A stretch of 64,000 nucleotides of DNA from assembly GCF_002982075.1 (NCBI RefSeq), contig NZ_PUEJ01000011.1, positions 1-64,000 of the forward strand, in the 5' to 3' direction. Of the stretch, positions 50,744 through 58,946 are shown piece after piece. Within the stretch, counting starts at the first letter, position 1; the number at the start of each line of letters is the position of its first letter. The DNA is from Labrys okinawensis (GTDB taxonomy: Bacteria > Pseudomonadota > Alphaproteobacteria > Rhizobiales > Labraceae). A model generated the notes under the pieces. That model ran no database searches, was not told the origin of the DNA, and was given only the letters and a program-made list of their open reading frames with translations. The translations under genes were made by a program, and so were the position numbers.

Positions 50744-51679
50744 ATGATCGAGGTCGCTTGCCGTTTCGACAAGCCTGTGCGCATCGGAGTCAATTGGGGC
50801 AGCCTCGACCCGGCGCTGCTTTCACGCATGATGGATGCCAATGGCCGCAGTGTTCAGCCGCGCGAGGCGGGTGCGGTGATGCGCGAGGCTCTCATTGTCT
50901 CGGCCCTGGAAAACGCTGCACGCGCGGAGGAGGTCGGCCTGCCGGCGAACCGCATCGTGCTGTCTGCCAAAGTCAGCCAGGTGCAGGATCTCGTCGACGT
51001 ATATGGCGAGCTTGCGGCGCGCTGCGACTATCCGCTGCATCTGGGCTTGACGGAAGCCGGCATGGGCCACAAGGGCATCGTCGCCTCCTCGGTCGCGCTC
51101 GGCATTTTGCTGCAGCAGGGTATCGGTGACACCATCCGGGTCTCGCTCACGCCCGAGCCCAAGGGAGACCGGGCGGTCGAAGTCCGCATAGCCCAACAGA
51201 TCTTGCAGACCATGGGTTTGCGCTCCTTCACCCCCATGGTGACCTCCTGTCCCGGCTGCGGGCGCACCACCAGCACATACTTCCAGGAACTGGCCGGCCA
51301 GATCGAAGCCTGGCTGCGGTTGCAGGCGCCGGCTTGGCGCTCGCGCTTCCCGGGCGTCGAGGACATGCATGTCGCGGTGATGGGCTGCGTCGTCAACGGG
51401 CCAGGCGAGAGCCGGATGGCGGAAATCGGCATTTCGCTCCCCGGCTCGGATGAACGGCCCGCCGCGCCGGTCTATATGGATGGCGAGCGTGTTCTGACGC
51501 TCAAGGGGGACACCATCGCCAGCGAATTTACGCAACTGGTGGAAATCTACGTTGCCGCCCGTTACGGCCGCGATGGCAACGCCCAGGCCCGCCTGGCCGG
51601 CCTTCGCCAACGGCGTGATCAGGTCGAAGCCCCGGCGTCTTCTGGCGCGGGTCGGCTCATGCCGATTTCAGCCCCGTAG
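50744..51679 (+). CDS. ispG: IspG, N-terminally truncated (HMBPP synthase)
   Basis: The 311 residues from the ATG at 50744 cover the C-terminal two thirds of alphaproteobacterial/betaproteobacterial-type IspG, including the 4Fe-4S ligands Cys169 and Cys172 (SCPGCGRTT) and Cys215 (GCVVNGPGE, with the catalytic Glu222). Homologous sequence really begins at about 50684 (YRINPGNVGRG), and an in-frame TGA lies at 50648-50650. The first roughly 110 residues of the TIM barrel are absent, so the protein should not be active alone. The chain is otherwise undamaged, with no stops or frameshifts. It is 12 bp before dxr and would be in one transcript with it. Confidence 0.85.
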   Translation: MIEVACRFDKPVRIGVNWGSLDPALLSRMMDANGRSVQPREAGAVMREALIVSALENAARAEEVGLPANRIVLSAKVSQVQDLVDVYGELAARCDYPLHLGLTEAGMGHKGIVASSVALGILLQQGIGDTIRVSLTPEPKGDRAVEVRIAQQILQTMGLRSFTPMVTSCPGCGRTTSTYFQELAGQIEAWLRLQAPAWRSRFPGVEDMHVAVMGCVVNGPGESRMAEIGISLPGSDERPAAPVYMDGERVLTLKGDTIASEFTQLVEIYVAARYGRDGNAQARLAGLRQRRDQVEAPASSGAGRLMPISAP

Positions 51680-51691
51680 CGGAGACCTGCC

Positions 51692-52879
51692 GTGCCTGCG
51701 CAGCGTATCGCCATCCTGGGTGCAACCGGCTCTATCGGCGCCAGCACACTCGACATCGTCGCGCGCCATCCCGAGCGCTTTTCGGTTTTCGCGCTCACGG
51801 CTCACAACAACCTCGAGCGGTTATTCGCCCAATGCGTGGCATTTCGCCCCGAGGTCGTGGTTGTCGCGGACGGCCAGCGCGCCAGCCGGATGCAAGCCCG
51901 TTTGCGTGATGCTGGGCTGCCGATCCGAGTAAGCCATGGCCCGACAGCCCTGTGCGAGGTGGCGCGCGACGCGGCCTGCGATACCGTGGTCGCCGCCATC
52001 GTCGGAGCCGCCGGATTGAAGCCGACCCTGGCGGCTGCTCGCGCCGGCAAGAAAATCTTGTTCGCCAACAAGGAGGCGCTGGTGATGTCCGGCGCACTCT
52101 TGATGCAGACGGCGGCGAGGGCGGGCGCGCGGCTGCTGCCGGTCGATAGCGAGCACAATGCGATCTTCCAATGCTATCCGGAACAGGCCAGGTTGCGCGG
52201 TGGCGCCATTCGGCTGATCCTCACCGCCTCCGGCGGCCCCTTCCTCAACCGGCCCCTGGAAACCTTCGATACCATCACGCCAGACGAGGCCTGCGCCCAT
52301 CCGCGCTGGTCAATGGGACGAAAAATCTCTGTTGACTCGGCGACAATGATGAACAAGGGGCTGGAGGTCATCGAAGCGCATTGGCTATTCGCCATGCCGG
52401 CGGAACGTATCGATGTGGTGATGCATCCGCAGAGCATCGTCCATTCGATGGTCGCCTATGCCGACCAGTCCGTCCTGGCGCAGATGGGTAACCCCGATAT
52501 GCGCATCCCGATCGCTCACGCCCTGGCTTATCCCGAGCGCATCGATTCCGGCGTCGCCCCGTTGGACCTGACGATAAGCGGCGGCTTGACGTTCATGCCA
52601 CCCGACCTTGCACGCTTCCCTTGCCTGAAGCTAGTGCTCGAGGTGGTGCGGGGAGGCCGCGGCGCGGTCGCCCTCAATGCTGCCAACGAGGTGGCGGTTG
52701 CCGCCTTTCTCAATGGCCGTCTCGGCTTTCGCGGGATCCCTGAGGTGGTGGAGGCCGTGTTGGAGCGCCTGCCCGAGCCAGAGTTCTCGGACCTGGACCA
52801 TATTCTGGAGGCGGATCGGCGCGCGCGCAAAGCCGCGGAAGAGGCAGTTGAAGGGCACCCGCCGCGGCGTGCTGCCTGA
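51692..52879 (+). CDS. dxr: 1-deoxy-D-xylulose 5-phosphate reductoisomerase
   Basis: A complete 395-residue DXR: NADPH site ILGATGSIGASTLD, LFANKEALVMSG, metal site PVDSEHNAIFQC, LILTASGGPF, MGRKISVDSATMMNKGLEV, HPQSIVHSMV and LGNPDMRIPIAHAL-like QMGNPDMRIPIAHAL. It converts DXP to MEP, the first committed step. Start is GTG at 51692 with GGAGA nearby. The wording of several segments (CDTVVAAIVGAAGL, SEHNAIFQCYPEQ) looks more beta/gammaproteobacterial than alphaproteobacterial, consistent with transfer. The housekeeping dxr of the cell is expected elsewhere, beside uppS and cdsA; this one is a likely second copy that serves the terpene locus. Confidence 0.93.
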   Translation: MPAQRIAILGATGSIGASTLDIVARHPERFSVFALTAHNNLERLFAQCVAFRPEVVVVADGQRASRMQARLRDAGLPIRVSHGPTALCEVARDAACDTVVAAIVGAAGLKPTLAAARAGKKILFANKEALVMSGALLMQTAARAGARLLPVDSEHNAIFQCYPEQARLRGGAIRLILTASGGPFLNRPLETFDTITPDEACAHPRWSMGRKISVDSATMMNKGLEVIEAHWLFAMPAERIDVVMHPQSIVHSMVAYADQSVLAQMGNPDMRIPIAHALAYPERIDSGVAPLDLTISGGLTFMPPDLARFPCLKLVLEVVRGGRGAVALNAANEVAVAAFLNGRLGFRGIPEVVEAVLERLPEPEFSDLDHILEADRRARKAAEEAVEGHPPRRAA

Positions 52880-53439
52880 GGGAGGACGCGCTGGTTGATC
52901 ATGGAGCATTGGTCGACACACCACACAAATTCTTCATGGCTTCATTTGCGGATTTTGGAAGCGGCTCCTACGCCGACGCCGTTGGACTGCTTTCGGCAAT
53001 CTGCCTCGACCTGGCGGCCGATCAGATGGGGCGAGCGCAAGCGGCCTAGGGCCACCTTTCTGAAACTTCGGACGCAGGTGGAGGCACTCTGTATAATATA
53101 CGAGGTATATAGATACTTGGACGGCCAGAATACAACACTATGGCTCGTCAGTGAAGTTCATCATGAAAGTCTTCAATTCCGCGTTCGTTGTCTAGATAGG
53201 GAAGTGATAAAGCGATTTATCTGTAGGAGATATGCATATATATCAGAATGGAATAATGAGGGCACACGTTTGCGCATGTCTACATCGAGGATCCCGATTT
53301 GAATTGGAGAAATGAGTTTTAATTCGAACCCAACCCAATTCTGTGCTATGTTACTACTAAATCGTTTATTTGCTATGGGCTCGTGCGCTTTCAATCGGAC
53401 TGGCCCTGTCGACGTCGCTATTTTGCGAGGTGCGGCCGT
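52880..53439. other. AT-rich spacer before the luxR gene
   Basis: A 560-bp low-GC stretch. It holds TATAAT at 53092-53097, a possible -10 box, and the perfect palindrome GATAAAGCGATTTATC at 53206-53221, 219 bp before luxR. A 135-codon plus-strand frame (52895-53302) has no recognisable motif and a composition unlike nearby genes. No luxI-like gene was found. Confidence 0.4.
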
Positions 53440-54201
53440 ATGCGTGTACTCAACACACCCGAGACTTGGCGTTTTGTGGAAGCAATCGAGCGGGCCGACG
53501 ACAGCAACGCCGTTCTGGCTGTGCTCCTTGAGTTTGCGTTCCGGTTCGGTATCAGTTCGGTTTTTGGAGGCTTCGTGCCGCCGCCGGAACCCGTGCTGCC
53601 GCAGAGCGATATCGCCGAAAGGACACTGCTCTTTAAGTTTCCGCAAGCTTGGGCCATGCGTTATGCCGAGCGGCGGTACTTATTCCGCGACCCCATCGTT
53701 CGCGGCCTGCGCACTGTCACCGGGGCATTTACATGGGCGCAGGCCTATGAGCGCTATGCGGCCGAACCGGCGTCGAAGCGCGTGAGGGATGAAGCCGCGG
53801 AGTTTCGGCTCCGTGAAGGTTATGTGATCCCCGTGACCACGCTCGAGGGGCAGCTATGTGGCGTTTCGCTCGGTGGGGAACGCTTCGAGGCCAATGAGAG
53901 AGAAAGAGCGGCTTTGAACTTTCTGGTGAGCTTTGCCGTTGGCCATCTCATTGGGCTGAGACGCGGATGTGAGCCGATTGAACGGAAACACGATCCCGAT
54001 TTCGACTTTCATCTCACACATCGCGAGCATGACTGCATCCTATGGGCAGGGGAGGGGAAGACGGACTGGGAAATCGCCCGGATCATGGGCATCTCACGCT
54101 CGACCGTGATCAAGCACATTTTATCCGCCCGCGAGAAGCTAGGAGCCATCAACCGGTCGCAACTGCTCGTTCTGGCAATGCGTGCCAGGTTGTTGCAATA
54201 G
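53440..54201 (+). CDS. LuxR-family quorum-sensing regulator (AHL-binding domain, solo)
   Basis: The 253-residue protein has an N-terminal autoinducer-binding domain and a C-terminal LuxR helix-turn-helix (LTHREHDCILWAGEGKTDWE, then SRSTVIKHI). All six residues conserved in acyl-homoserine-lactone receptors are present at a constant offset of 14 from TraR: Trp71, Tyr75, Asp84, Pro85, Trp99 and Gly127. It should therefore bind an AHL. I use the ATG at 53440, with GAGG 10 nt upstream, rather than 53383. No luxI gene lies in the window, so it is a solo here. Its position after ispG-dxr suggests control of the terpene locus. Confidence 0.9.
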   Translation: MRVLNTPETWRFVEAIERADDSNAVLAVLLEFAFRFGISSVFGGFVPPPEPVLPQSDIAERTLLFKFPQAWAMRYAERRYLFRDPIVRGLRTVTGAFTWAQAYERYAAEPASKRVRDEAAEFRLREGYVIPVTTLEGQLCGVSLGGERFEANERERAALNFLVSFAVGHLIGLRRGCEPIERKHDPDFDFHLTHREHDCILWAGEGKTDWEIARIMGISRSTVIKHILSAREKLGAINRSQLLVLAMRARLLQ

Positions 54202-54405
54202 TTTTACGGACGATGAGCGTAGCGTGCCAGATCTTGGAAATATTTTGCACCGGAGCATAGGAAGCCGAATTACGGTGCTGCATCAAATAACCTGCCTCTG
54301 CACTCTGCAGAAATCTGTTCCAACAAGCAGCGATAATTTGAGAAAGAGCGTAATTTAAGAACAACCCTGCCTCGCAACCAAGTCCAGCATAAATCAATTG
54401 CCGTT

Positions 54406-54421
54406 CTGATCTGATCATCAG
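54406..54421. promoter_or_regulatory. Dyad related to the one upstream of ispH
   Basis: CTGATCTGATCATCAG has CTGAT and ATCAG arms around six bases, the same YTGAT-N6-ATCAR layout as 50200-50215. It lies 205 bp after luxR in an AT-rich, gene-free stretch (54202-54457). It could be a LuxR-type site, but the spacing is two to four bp shorter than classic lux boxes. Confidence 0.25.
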
Positions 54422-54457
54422 GGTGGTTATTATGTTTGAAGCCTTGAGCACAGAAGA

Positions 54458-54705
54458 ATGCCTGACAAGATCTGCGTCGCCGCCGTCCACGCGGAAGCCG
54501 CTGCTCGTGAGAAGTTGGCATCGCAATTCTTCGTGCCGGGCACCTATCTCTCCGATCCCCTGAGGTTCAACATTTGGTTGTCGCTGCGCAATGGCTGGAC
54601 GCGATCGGCGTTTGCCGGCAATGTCCGCCGCACCGGCGCCGGTGGTAGGCAATGTTTTTACCGCCGCGGGTGAGCCAAGCGAGTGGTCGCGGCGCTATAT
54701 GAGGT
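54458..54705 (+). pseudogene. MocR-type (GntR/aminotransferase) regulator C-terminal fragment
   Basis: The plus strand reads AEAAAREKLASQF, then DPLRFNIWLSLRNGWTRSAF, close to the C-terminal end of MocR/PdxR-type regulators with an aminotransferase domain. A frameshift near 54640 moves the continuation to another frame (GNVFTAAGEPSEW), the usual following segment. The fragment ends at the convergent nitrilase gene, and the DNA-binding and PLP parts are gone. It marks the right edge of the terpene locus. Confidence 0.55.
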
Positions 54706-56413
54706 CGAGATAGTGATGTGGAAGGCGCATTGCCATCATATCCTTGCGCCGTACGACATTGGTCGGGTAACGGGTGTCGAGATTGCTGGTGTCGATATTC
54801 ACAGAGGCGAGCGAGGTGCCGGGACCCGCATGCGCTTCGCGTCGGGGAAACTCGAATGTGTCAGGACCAAATATGCCGCTTCTGCCGGGGAAGCCGTTGA
54901 GTTCGTCGGCAATGTTGGCAAAGGCGAAGAAGACATTGTTCTCGCCGGCCCGCACCCGGAAATGGTGCCAATGGTCGGGAGTTGCTCCGGTCGGGATCGG
55001 ATAGTTCTGATGTATCGCCGAGCCTGGGTGACTGGCGTAGAAGCGCTCTCGCATGGCCGCTGGACATGCGATCAGGTCGCAGCCGCGCAGTGACAGAATG
55101 CGGGCTGCCTCGGGGAACATCGCGTCGTGGCCGATCAAGAGGCCCAGGCGTCCAAGCGGGGTATCAAAGACCCGCCAGTCCTCCCCTGGCGTTGCCCAAT
55201 TGCGATCTTCGGAAGTCGGATGGATCTGGCGATAGCTGCCGATGAGCCCTTCGGGACCGGCGAGCACTGCCGTATTGTGGACGCGCCCGTCCGCGCTCTC
55301 CGCCATGCCCGCTACGATATAGATGTTCTCCCGCGCGGCTATCGAGAGCAGCCGCTCCACAGCAGGCCCGGAAAGGCTTTCGGCCAGACCTTGCCCCAGC
55401 CCGGTGATCGAGCGCTCCGGAAAAACGATGAGGTCTGCATCCCTGTCGCGCGTGGCGGCGACAACCATTTCCTCGATGCGTGCCAGATTTTCTCCCACGT
55501 CGTCGGTGGGAGAGAATTGCGCAACCGCGACGCGGGATTTGCGTCCCGGCGGCAGAGGGCGGTGTGCATAGAGACCGAAGAAATCCAGCGGATTCCAGGC
55601 ATAGGTTGTGGTCGGCAGTTCCTTGTAGAGGTCAGGCCGGCGCTGTTCGAGCACTCTGCGCCCCAGCACGCTGGGATCGCGCGCCAGTTCGAGGTCGATC
55701 GTCGCATAGGCGATACCGTCGCCCGCATCGATGACGGCAGCTATCGAGCCGTCTGGCTCGATCACGCAACTCCCTCCGCTGAACTGGACGGTACGCTCCA
55801 GTCCCCAACGGTTCGACTCGATCAGATAGCATCCGTTCTCGAAGGCGCGGCTGATCCAATAAGGTGCAGGCGTGCGTTCGGCCAGCCAGTTGGAGACATG
55901 ACAGATGACGTCGGCACCCTTCAGTGCGACGATGCGCGCGGTCTCGATGAAATGGATATCCATGCAGATCAGAAGCGCAATGCGCCCGATCGGCGTTTCG
56001 AAGACCTGATGCCCGAGATTGCCGGGCGCGGACCATTTGGGCTCCGCGATGTAAGGATGCGTCTTACGATGCTTGCCGATCACACCTTCTGGTCCGATCA
56101 GTACTGCAGTGTTGTAATAGAGCCCGCTCGATGGTTCGACTTCCGGCATGCCGATCACGATGTAGCAGTCATGCGTCCGGGCAACGGTCTCGAAGCACGC
56201 GGTGGTGGCGCCGGGAACGGTTTCGACGAAGGGGGCGACCTCGGCCCGGTCGAACCAGCAATATCCTGTGGTGCCCATCTCGGGCGTGACGATCAGGCGG
56301 GCCCCCGCCTTGGCCGCCTCCGTTACCAAGCCGATCAGGCCGGTGATATTGCGGTCCTTCTCGAACATCGTCGGCTCGAACTGGACGGCGGCAACCTTGT
56401 GGAGGATCGGCAT
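54695..56413 (-). CDS. Tandem carbon-nitrogen hydrolase (nitrilase-fold), second domain inactive
   Basis: A 572-residue protein with two nitrilase-fold domains. The first (about 5-270) has the complete catalytic triad: Glu45 (TPEMGTTGY), Lys117 (GKHRKTHPY) and Cys150 (LLICMDIHF). The second (about 293-560) keeps Glu333 (FPERSITGL) but has Gln396 instead of Lys (GSYRQIHPT) and Gly428 instead of Cys (LLIGHDAMFPE), so it cannot be catalytic. Single-domain members hydrolyse nitriles, amides or carbamoyl compounds. As last gene of an amide-uptake operon it probably acts on a related amide. The dead half may help folding, oligomerisation or ligand sensing. Confidence 0.9.
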   Translation of the reverse strand: MPILHKVAAVQFEPTMFEKDRNITGLIGLVTEAAKAGARLIVTPEMGTTGYCWFDRAEVAPFVETVPGATTACFETVARTHDCYIVIGMPEVEPSSGLYYNTAVLIGPEGVIGKHRKTHPYIAEPKWSAPGNLGHQVFETPIGRIALLICMDIHFIETARIVALKGADVICHVSNWLAERTPAPYWISRAFENGCYLIESNRWGLERTVQFSGGSCVIEPDGSIAAVIDAGDGIAYATIDLELARDPSVLGRRVLEQRRPDLYKELPTTTYAWNPLDFFGLYAHRPLPPGRKSRVAVAQFSPTDDVGENLARIEEMVVAATRDRDADLIVFPERSITGLGQGLAESLSGPAVERLLSIAARENIYIVAGMAESADGRVHNTAVLAGPEGLIGSYRQIHPTSEDRNWATPGEDWRVFDTPLGRLGLLIGHDAMFPEAARILSLRGCDLIACPAAMRERFYASHPGSAIHQNYPIPTGATPDHWHHFRVRAGENNVFFAFANIADELNGFPGRSGIFGPDTFEFPRREAHAGPGTSLASVNIDTSNLDTRYPTNVVRRKDMMAMRLPHHYLDLI

Positions 56414-56497
56414 CTGGCACCTTCAGGCAAGACTATGGCATCCGGCGCGCCGGTGCGCGCCGTTTAGCCGGTTGGATCGGGCATGGTGGGAGGGGCG

Positions 56498-57502
56498 TCA
56501 GCCCAGGAAGGATTTCTTGATGGAAGCACCCAGCGTATATTTGGGATCGACCATGTTGCCGAGACGGACGCGCCCAGCCTGGGTCAGCAGCATATAGGCA
56601 TCGATATCTTCGAAGCCGTAGTCGGCCGCCATCCAGCGAACCAACTCGCGGTAGGCGATGCGCGCGGCATCTTCCATGGGCCGGGAAGAGCCGATGGTCA
56701 TGATGAAGTCCCGGGTTTCGAGGCGCGGCCACTTGATCGTCCAGTTCTTGATCAGGTCGACCTGCACGGTGGTGACGGTCGGATGCTCGATCGCAACGCC
56801 GCAGAGCTCGCCGTCGCCCTGCGCCGCATGGCAGTCGCCGAGATAAAGAAGGGCACCCTTTGTGTTGACCGGCAGGTAGATCACCGCATCCACGCCGACA
56901 TCGGGCAGATCCATGTTGCCGCCGTAATAGTCGGGTTGCAGGGCCGATATCGCTTCAATCTCCGGCGATGTACCAATCGTGCCGATGAAAGGCTCATAGG
57001 GCAGGGTGATCTTGTCGTTCCACCTCGTGCCCATATCGGCATCGACATGGAGCTTCTTGACCCGCTCGGGTAGAGGGGGGTTGAGCAGCGCGGTGTCACC
57101 CGTCCCCACCAGCCCGCCGAATTCGGGCATGATCAGCGTCGTGCCGCGCGGCTGGGGGCCTCGGGGGACGATGCTCTTGATGTAGACTGCGAGCGTATCG
57201 CCCTTTTCTGCGCCGTTCACGAAAATCGGCCCATTCTGCGGATTGAGATAGGGGAAATTGAGGATCTGCGTCGGCTTGTCGGTCTCATGCCGGATGCGTC
57301 CCTCGAAAGCGTCATGTGTCTCGGCGGAAATGACGGCGCCGGGATCAACCGAAAGGACGGGTTCGACATAGGGCCCGTAGACGTAATGGTACTTGCCCTG
57401 TTCGGCTTCGGTGATGGTGTGGGACGTTCCCGCCTTGCCTCTGGCGACGCCCTTGCGCGCCATGATGGATTGGTCGAGCCACGGCGTCTGGGTCGATGAC
57501 AT
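56498..57502 (-). CDS. fmdA: Acetamidase/formamidase
   Basis: The 334-residue protein matches the acetamidase/formamidase family: HTITEAEQGKYHYVYGPYVE at the N-terminus, GGLVGTGDTALLNPPLPERV in the middle, the GNMDLPDVGVDAVIYLPVN strand and GDCHAAQGDGELCGVAIE, the conserved active-site region. It releases ammonia from formamide or other short amides. AAGGAGAAGACT lies before the ATG. It follows the Liv-type ATPase by 24 bp and precedes the tandem nitrilase; the gene order importer plus amidase is like the fmd locus of methylotrophs. Confidence 0.9.
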   Translation of the reverse strand: MSSTQTPWLDQSIMARKGVARGKAGTSHTITEAEQGKYHYVYGPYVEPVLSVDPGAVISAETHDAFEGRIRHETDKPTQILNFPYLNPQNGPIFVNGAEKGDTLAVYIKSIVPRGPQPRGTTLIMPEFGGLVGTGDTALLNPPLPERVKKLHVDADMGTRWNDKITLPYEPFIGTIGTSPEIEAISALQPDYYGGNMDLPDVGVDAVIYLPVNTKGALLYLGDCHAAQGDGELCGVAIEHPTVTTVQVDLIKNWTIKWPRLETRDFIMTIGSSRPMEDAARIAYRELVRWMAADYGFEDIDAYMLLTQAGRVRLGNMVDPKYTLGASIKKSFLG

Positions 57503-57526
57503 AGTCTTCTCCTTTTGAAGGTGGGA

Positions 57527-58234
57527 TCACACGGCAAGATGGCGGCGCATGGCCTCGCCGTCCGCGAGGTCTTCCCGATCGAGCGCCGCGACGATGCGGC
57601 CTTTGTCCATGACGTAGCAGCGCTGTGCCATGGCTCGGATCATGTCGATGTTCTGTTCGACCAGGACGATGGTGACGCCGGTCGCCCGGTTGAGTTCGAC
57701 CATGATGCCGGCAATGTCCTGAACGATGTTGGGCTGGATGCCCTCGGAGGGTTCGTCCAGGAGGACCAGGGAAGGCTCCGCTACCAGCACGCGGCCGATG
57801 GCCAGTTGCTGTTGCTGTCCTCCCGACATGGTACCTGCACGCTGGCTCCAGCGCTCGCGCAGGATCGGGAAATGGCCTAGCACGCGCTCGCTGCCGGCGC
57901 CGACAGGATTGCGCATGGCGCCCACCGCCATGTTCTCGGCGACCGTCAGGCGCGGAAAGACGTCTCGCCCTTGAGGAACATAGCCGATGCCCAGTCGCGC
58001 CCGTTTGTGGGCGGGCAGGTCGTTGATGGGCGTACTGCGATAGACGATCGAGCCGTCCATGACGGGGATCAAGCCGATCAGGCTTTTCATCAACGTGGAT
58101 TTGCCCACGCCGTTGCGGCCGATGACGGCAACGATCTCGCCCTCGCGCACTTCCAGGTCGAGGCCCTGGAGGACAGGCTTGCCGCCATAGCCGGCACGAA
58201 GTCCGAGAGTGGAGAGCAGGACTTCCTTACGCAT
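57527..58234 (-). CDS. Branched-chain/urea-amide type ABC transporter ATP-binding protein (LivF/UrtE-like)
   Basis: A 235-residue ATPase with Walker A IGRNGVGKSTLMKSLIG, YVPQGRDVFPRLTVAENM (typical LivF/UrtE wording), signature MSGGQQQQLAIGRVLV, Walker B LVLLDEPSEGIQPN and VLVEQNIDM. The ATG at 58234 is chosen; its first codons overlap the other ATPase gene by eight nt. Second NBD of the importer. Confidence 0.92.
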   Translation of the reverse strand: MRKEVLLSTLGLRAGYGGKPVLQGLDLEVREGEIVAVIGRNGVGKSTLMKSLIGLIPVMDGSIVYRSTPINDLPAHKRARLGIGYVPQGRDVFPRLTVAENMAVGAMRNPVGAGSERVLGHFPILRERWSQRAGTMSGGQQQQLAIGRVLVAEPSLVLLDEPSEGIQPNIVQDIAGIMVELNRATGVTIVLVEQNIDMIRAMAQRCYVMDKGRIVAALDREDLADGEAMRRHLAV

Positions 58235-58946
58235 GAGCTTGTCCCAGATAGATGGCCGCCACGCGTTCGTCCGCGACGATCGCGTCGATCGAGCCCTGGG
58301 CGAAGACCTGCCCCAAATGGAGAACGGTGACCTTGTGGGCGACCTGGCGGACGAAGGCCATGTCATGTTCGACCGCCAGGACGGTCATGCCGTCGGCATT
58401 GAGGCGCTTGACCATCTCGCCGGTGGCGCGGGTCTCCTCGGGCGACATGCCTGCGGTCGGCTCGTCCAGAAGCAGAAGCCGAGGCTTGAGGCTGATCGCC
58501 ATGCCGATCTCGAGCCATTGCTTCTGCCCGTGGCTGAGATTGCCGGCGGCCTGGCTCGCTTCCGGGCCGAGATTGAGGAAATCAAGGAGGCGATCGATCT
58601 CGGCGGACAGTGCGGATGGATCGAAATGATGCTGCATGGCGATCTGGAGGTTCTGGCGAACGCTCAGTGCCTTGAAGATGCCGGGTACCTGAAATTTCAC
58701 GCTCATGCCGCGACGGATCCGCTGAAACGGCTTGAGGGTCGTGACATCCTCTCCCGCCAGCAGGATCTGCCCGTCGCTGGGGACATGCTCGCCGAGAATG
58801 AGGCGGAACAGCGTGCTCTTGCCGGCGCCGTTAGGGCCGATCAGGCAATGCACTTCCCCGGCTTCCAGGCGAAGGTCGACATTGTTGGTGACATGCAGGC
58901 CGCCGAAATGCTTGTTCAGAGCGCGCGTTTCGAGCATCGGCATCAT
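58227..58946 (-). CDS. ABC transporter ATP-binding protein (LivG/UrtD-like)
   Basis: A 239-residue ATPase with Walker A IGPNGAGKSTLFRLILG, signature LSHGQKQWLEIGMAI (the LSHGQKQWLEI wording is characteristic of UrtD), LLLDEPTAGMSPEET and AVEHDMAFVRQVAHKVTVLH. Its ATG at 58946 overlaps the permease stop (ATGA); ATGs at 58943 and 58937 are alternative starts. The UrtD-like signature supports urea or short amides as substrate. Confidence 0.92.
   Translation of the reverse strand: MMPMLETRALNKHFGGLHVTNNVDLRLEAGEVHCLIGPNGAGKSTLFRLILGEHVPSDGQILLAGEDVTTLKPFQRIRRGMSVKFQVPGIFKALSVRQNLQIAMQHHFDPSALSAEIDRLLDFLNLGPEASQAAGNLSHGQKQWLEIGMAISLKPRLLLLDEPTAGMSPEETRATGEMVKRLNADGMTVLAVEHDMAFVRQVAHKVTVLHLGQVFAQGSIDAIVADERVAAIYLGQAHA

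Noticed and set aside
52895..53302. Plus-strand 135-codon ORF between dxr and luxR, considered as a luxI gene
   Set aside because: No conserved LuxI residues (Arg-x-x-x-Phe, Trp, Asp-x-x-Asp pattern) are present; composition is AT-rich spacer-like.
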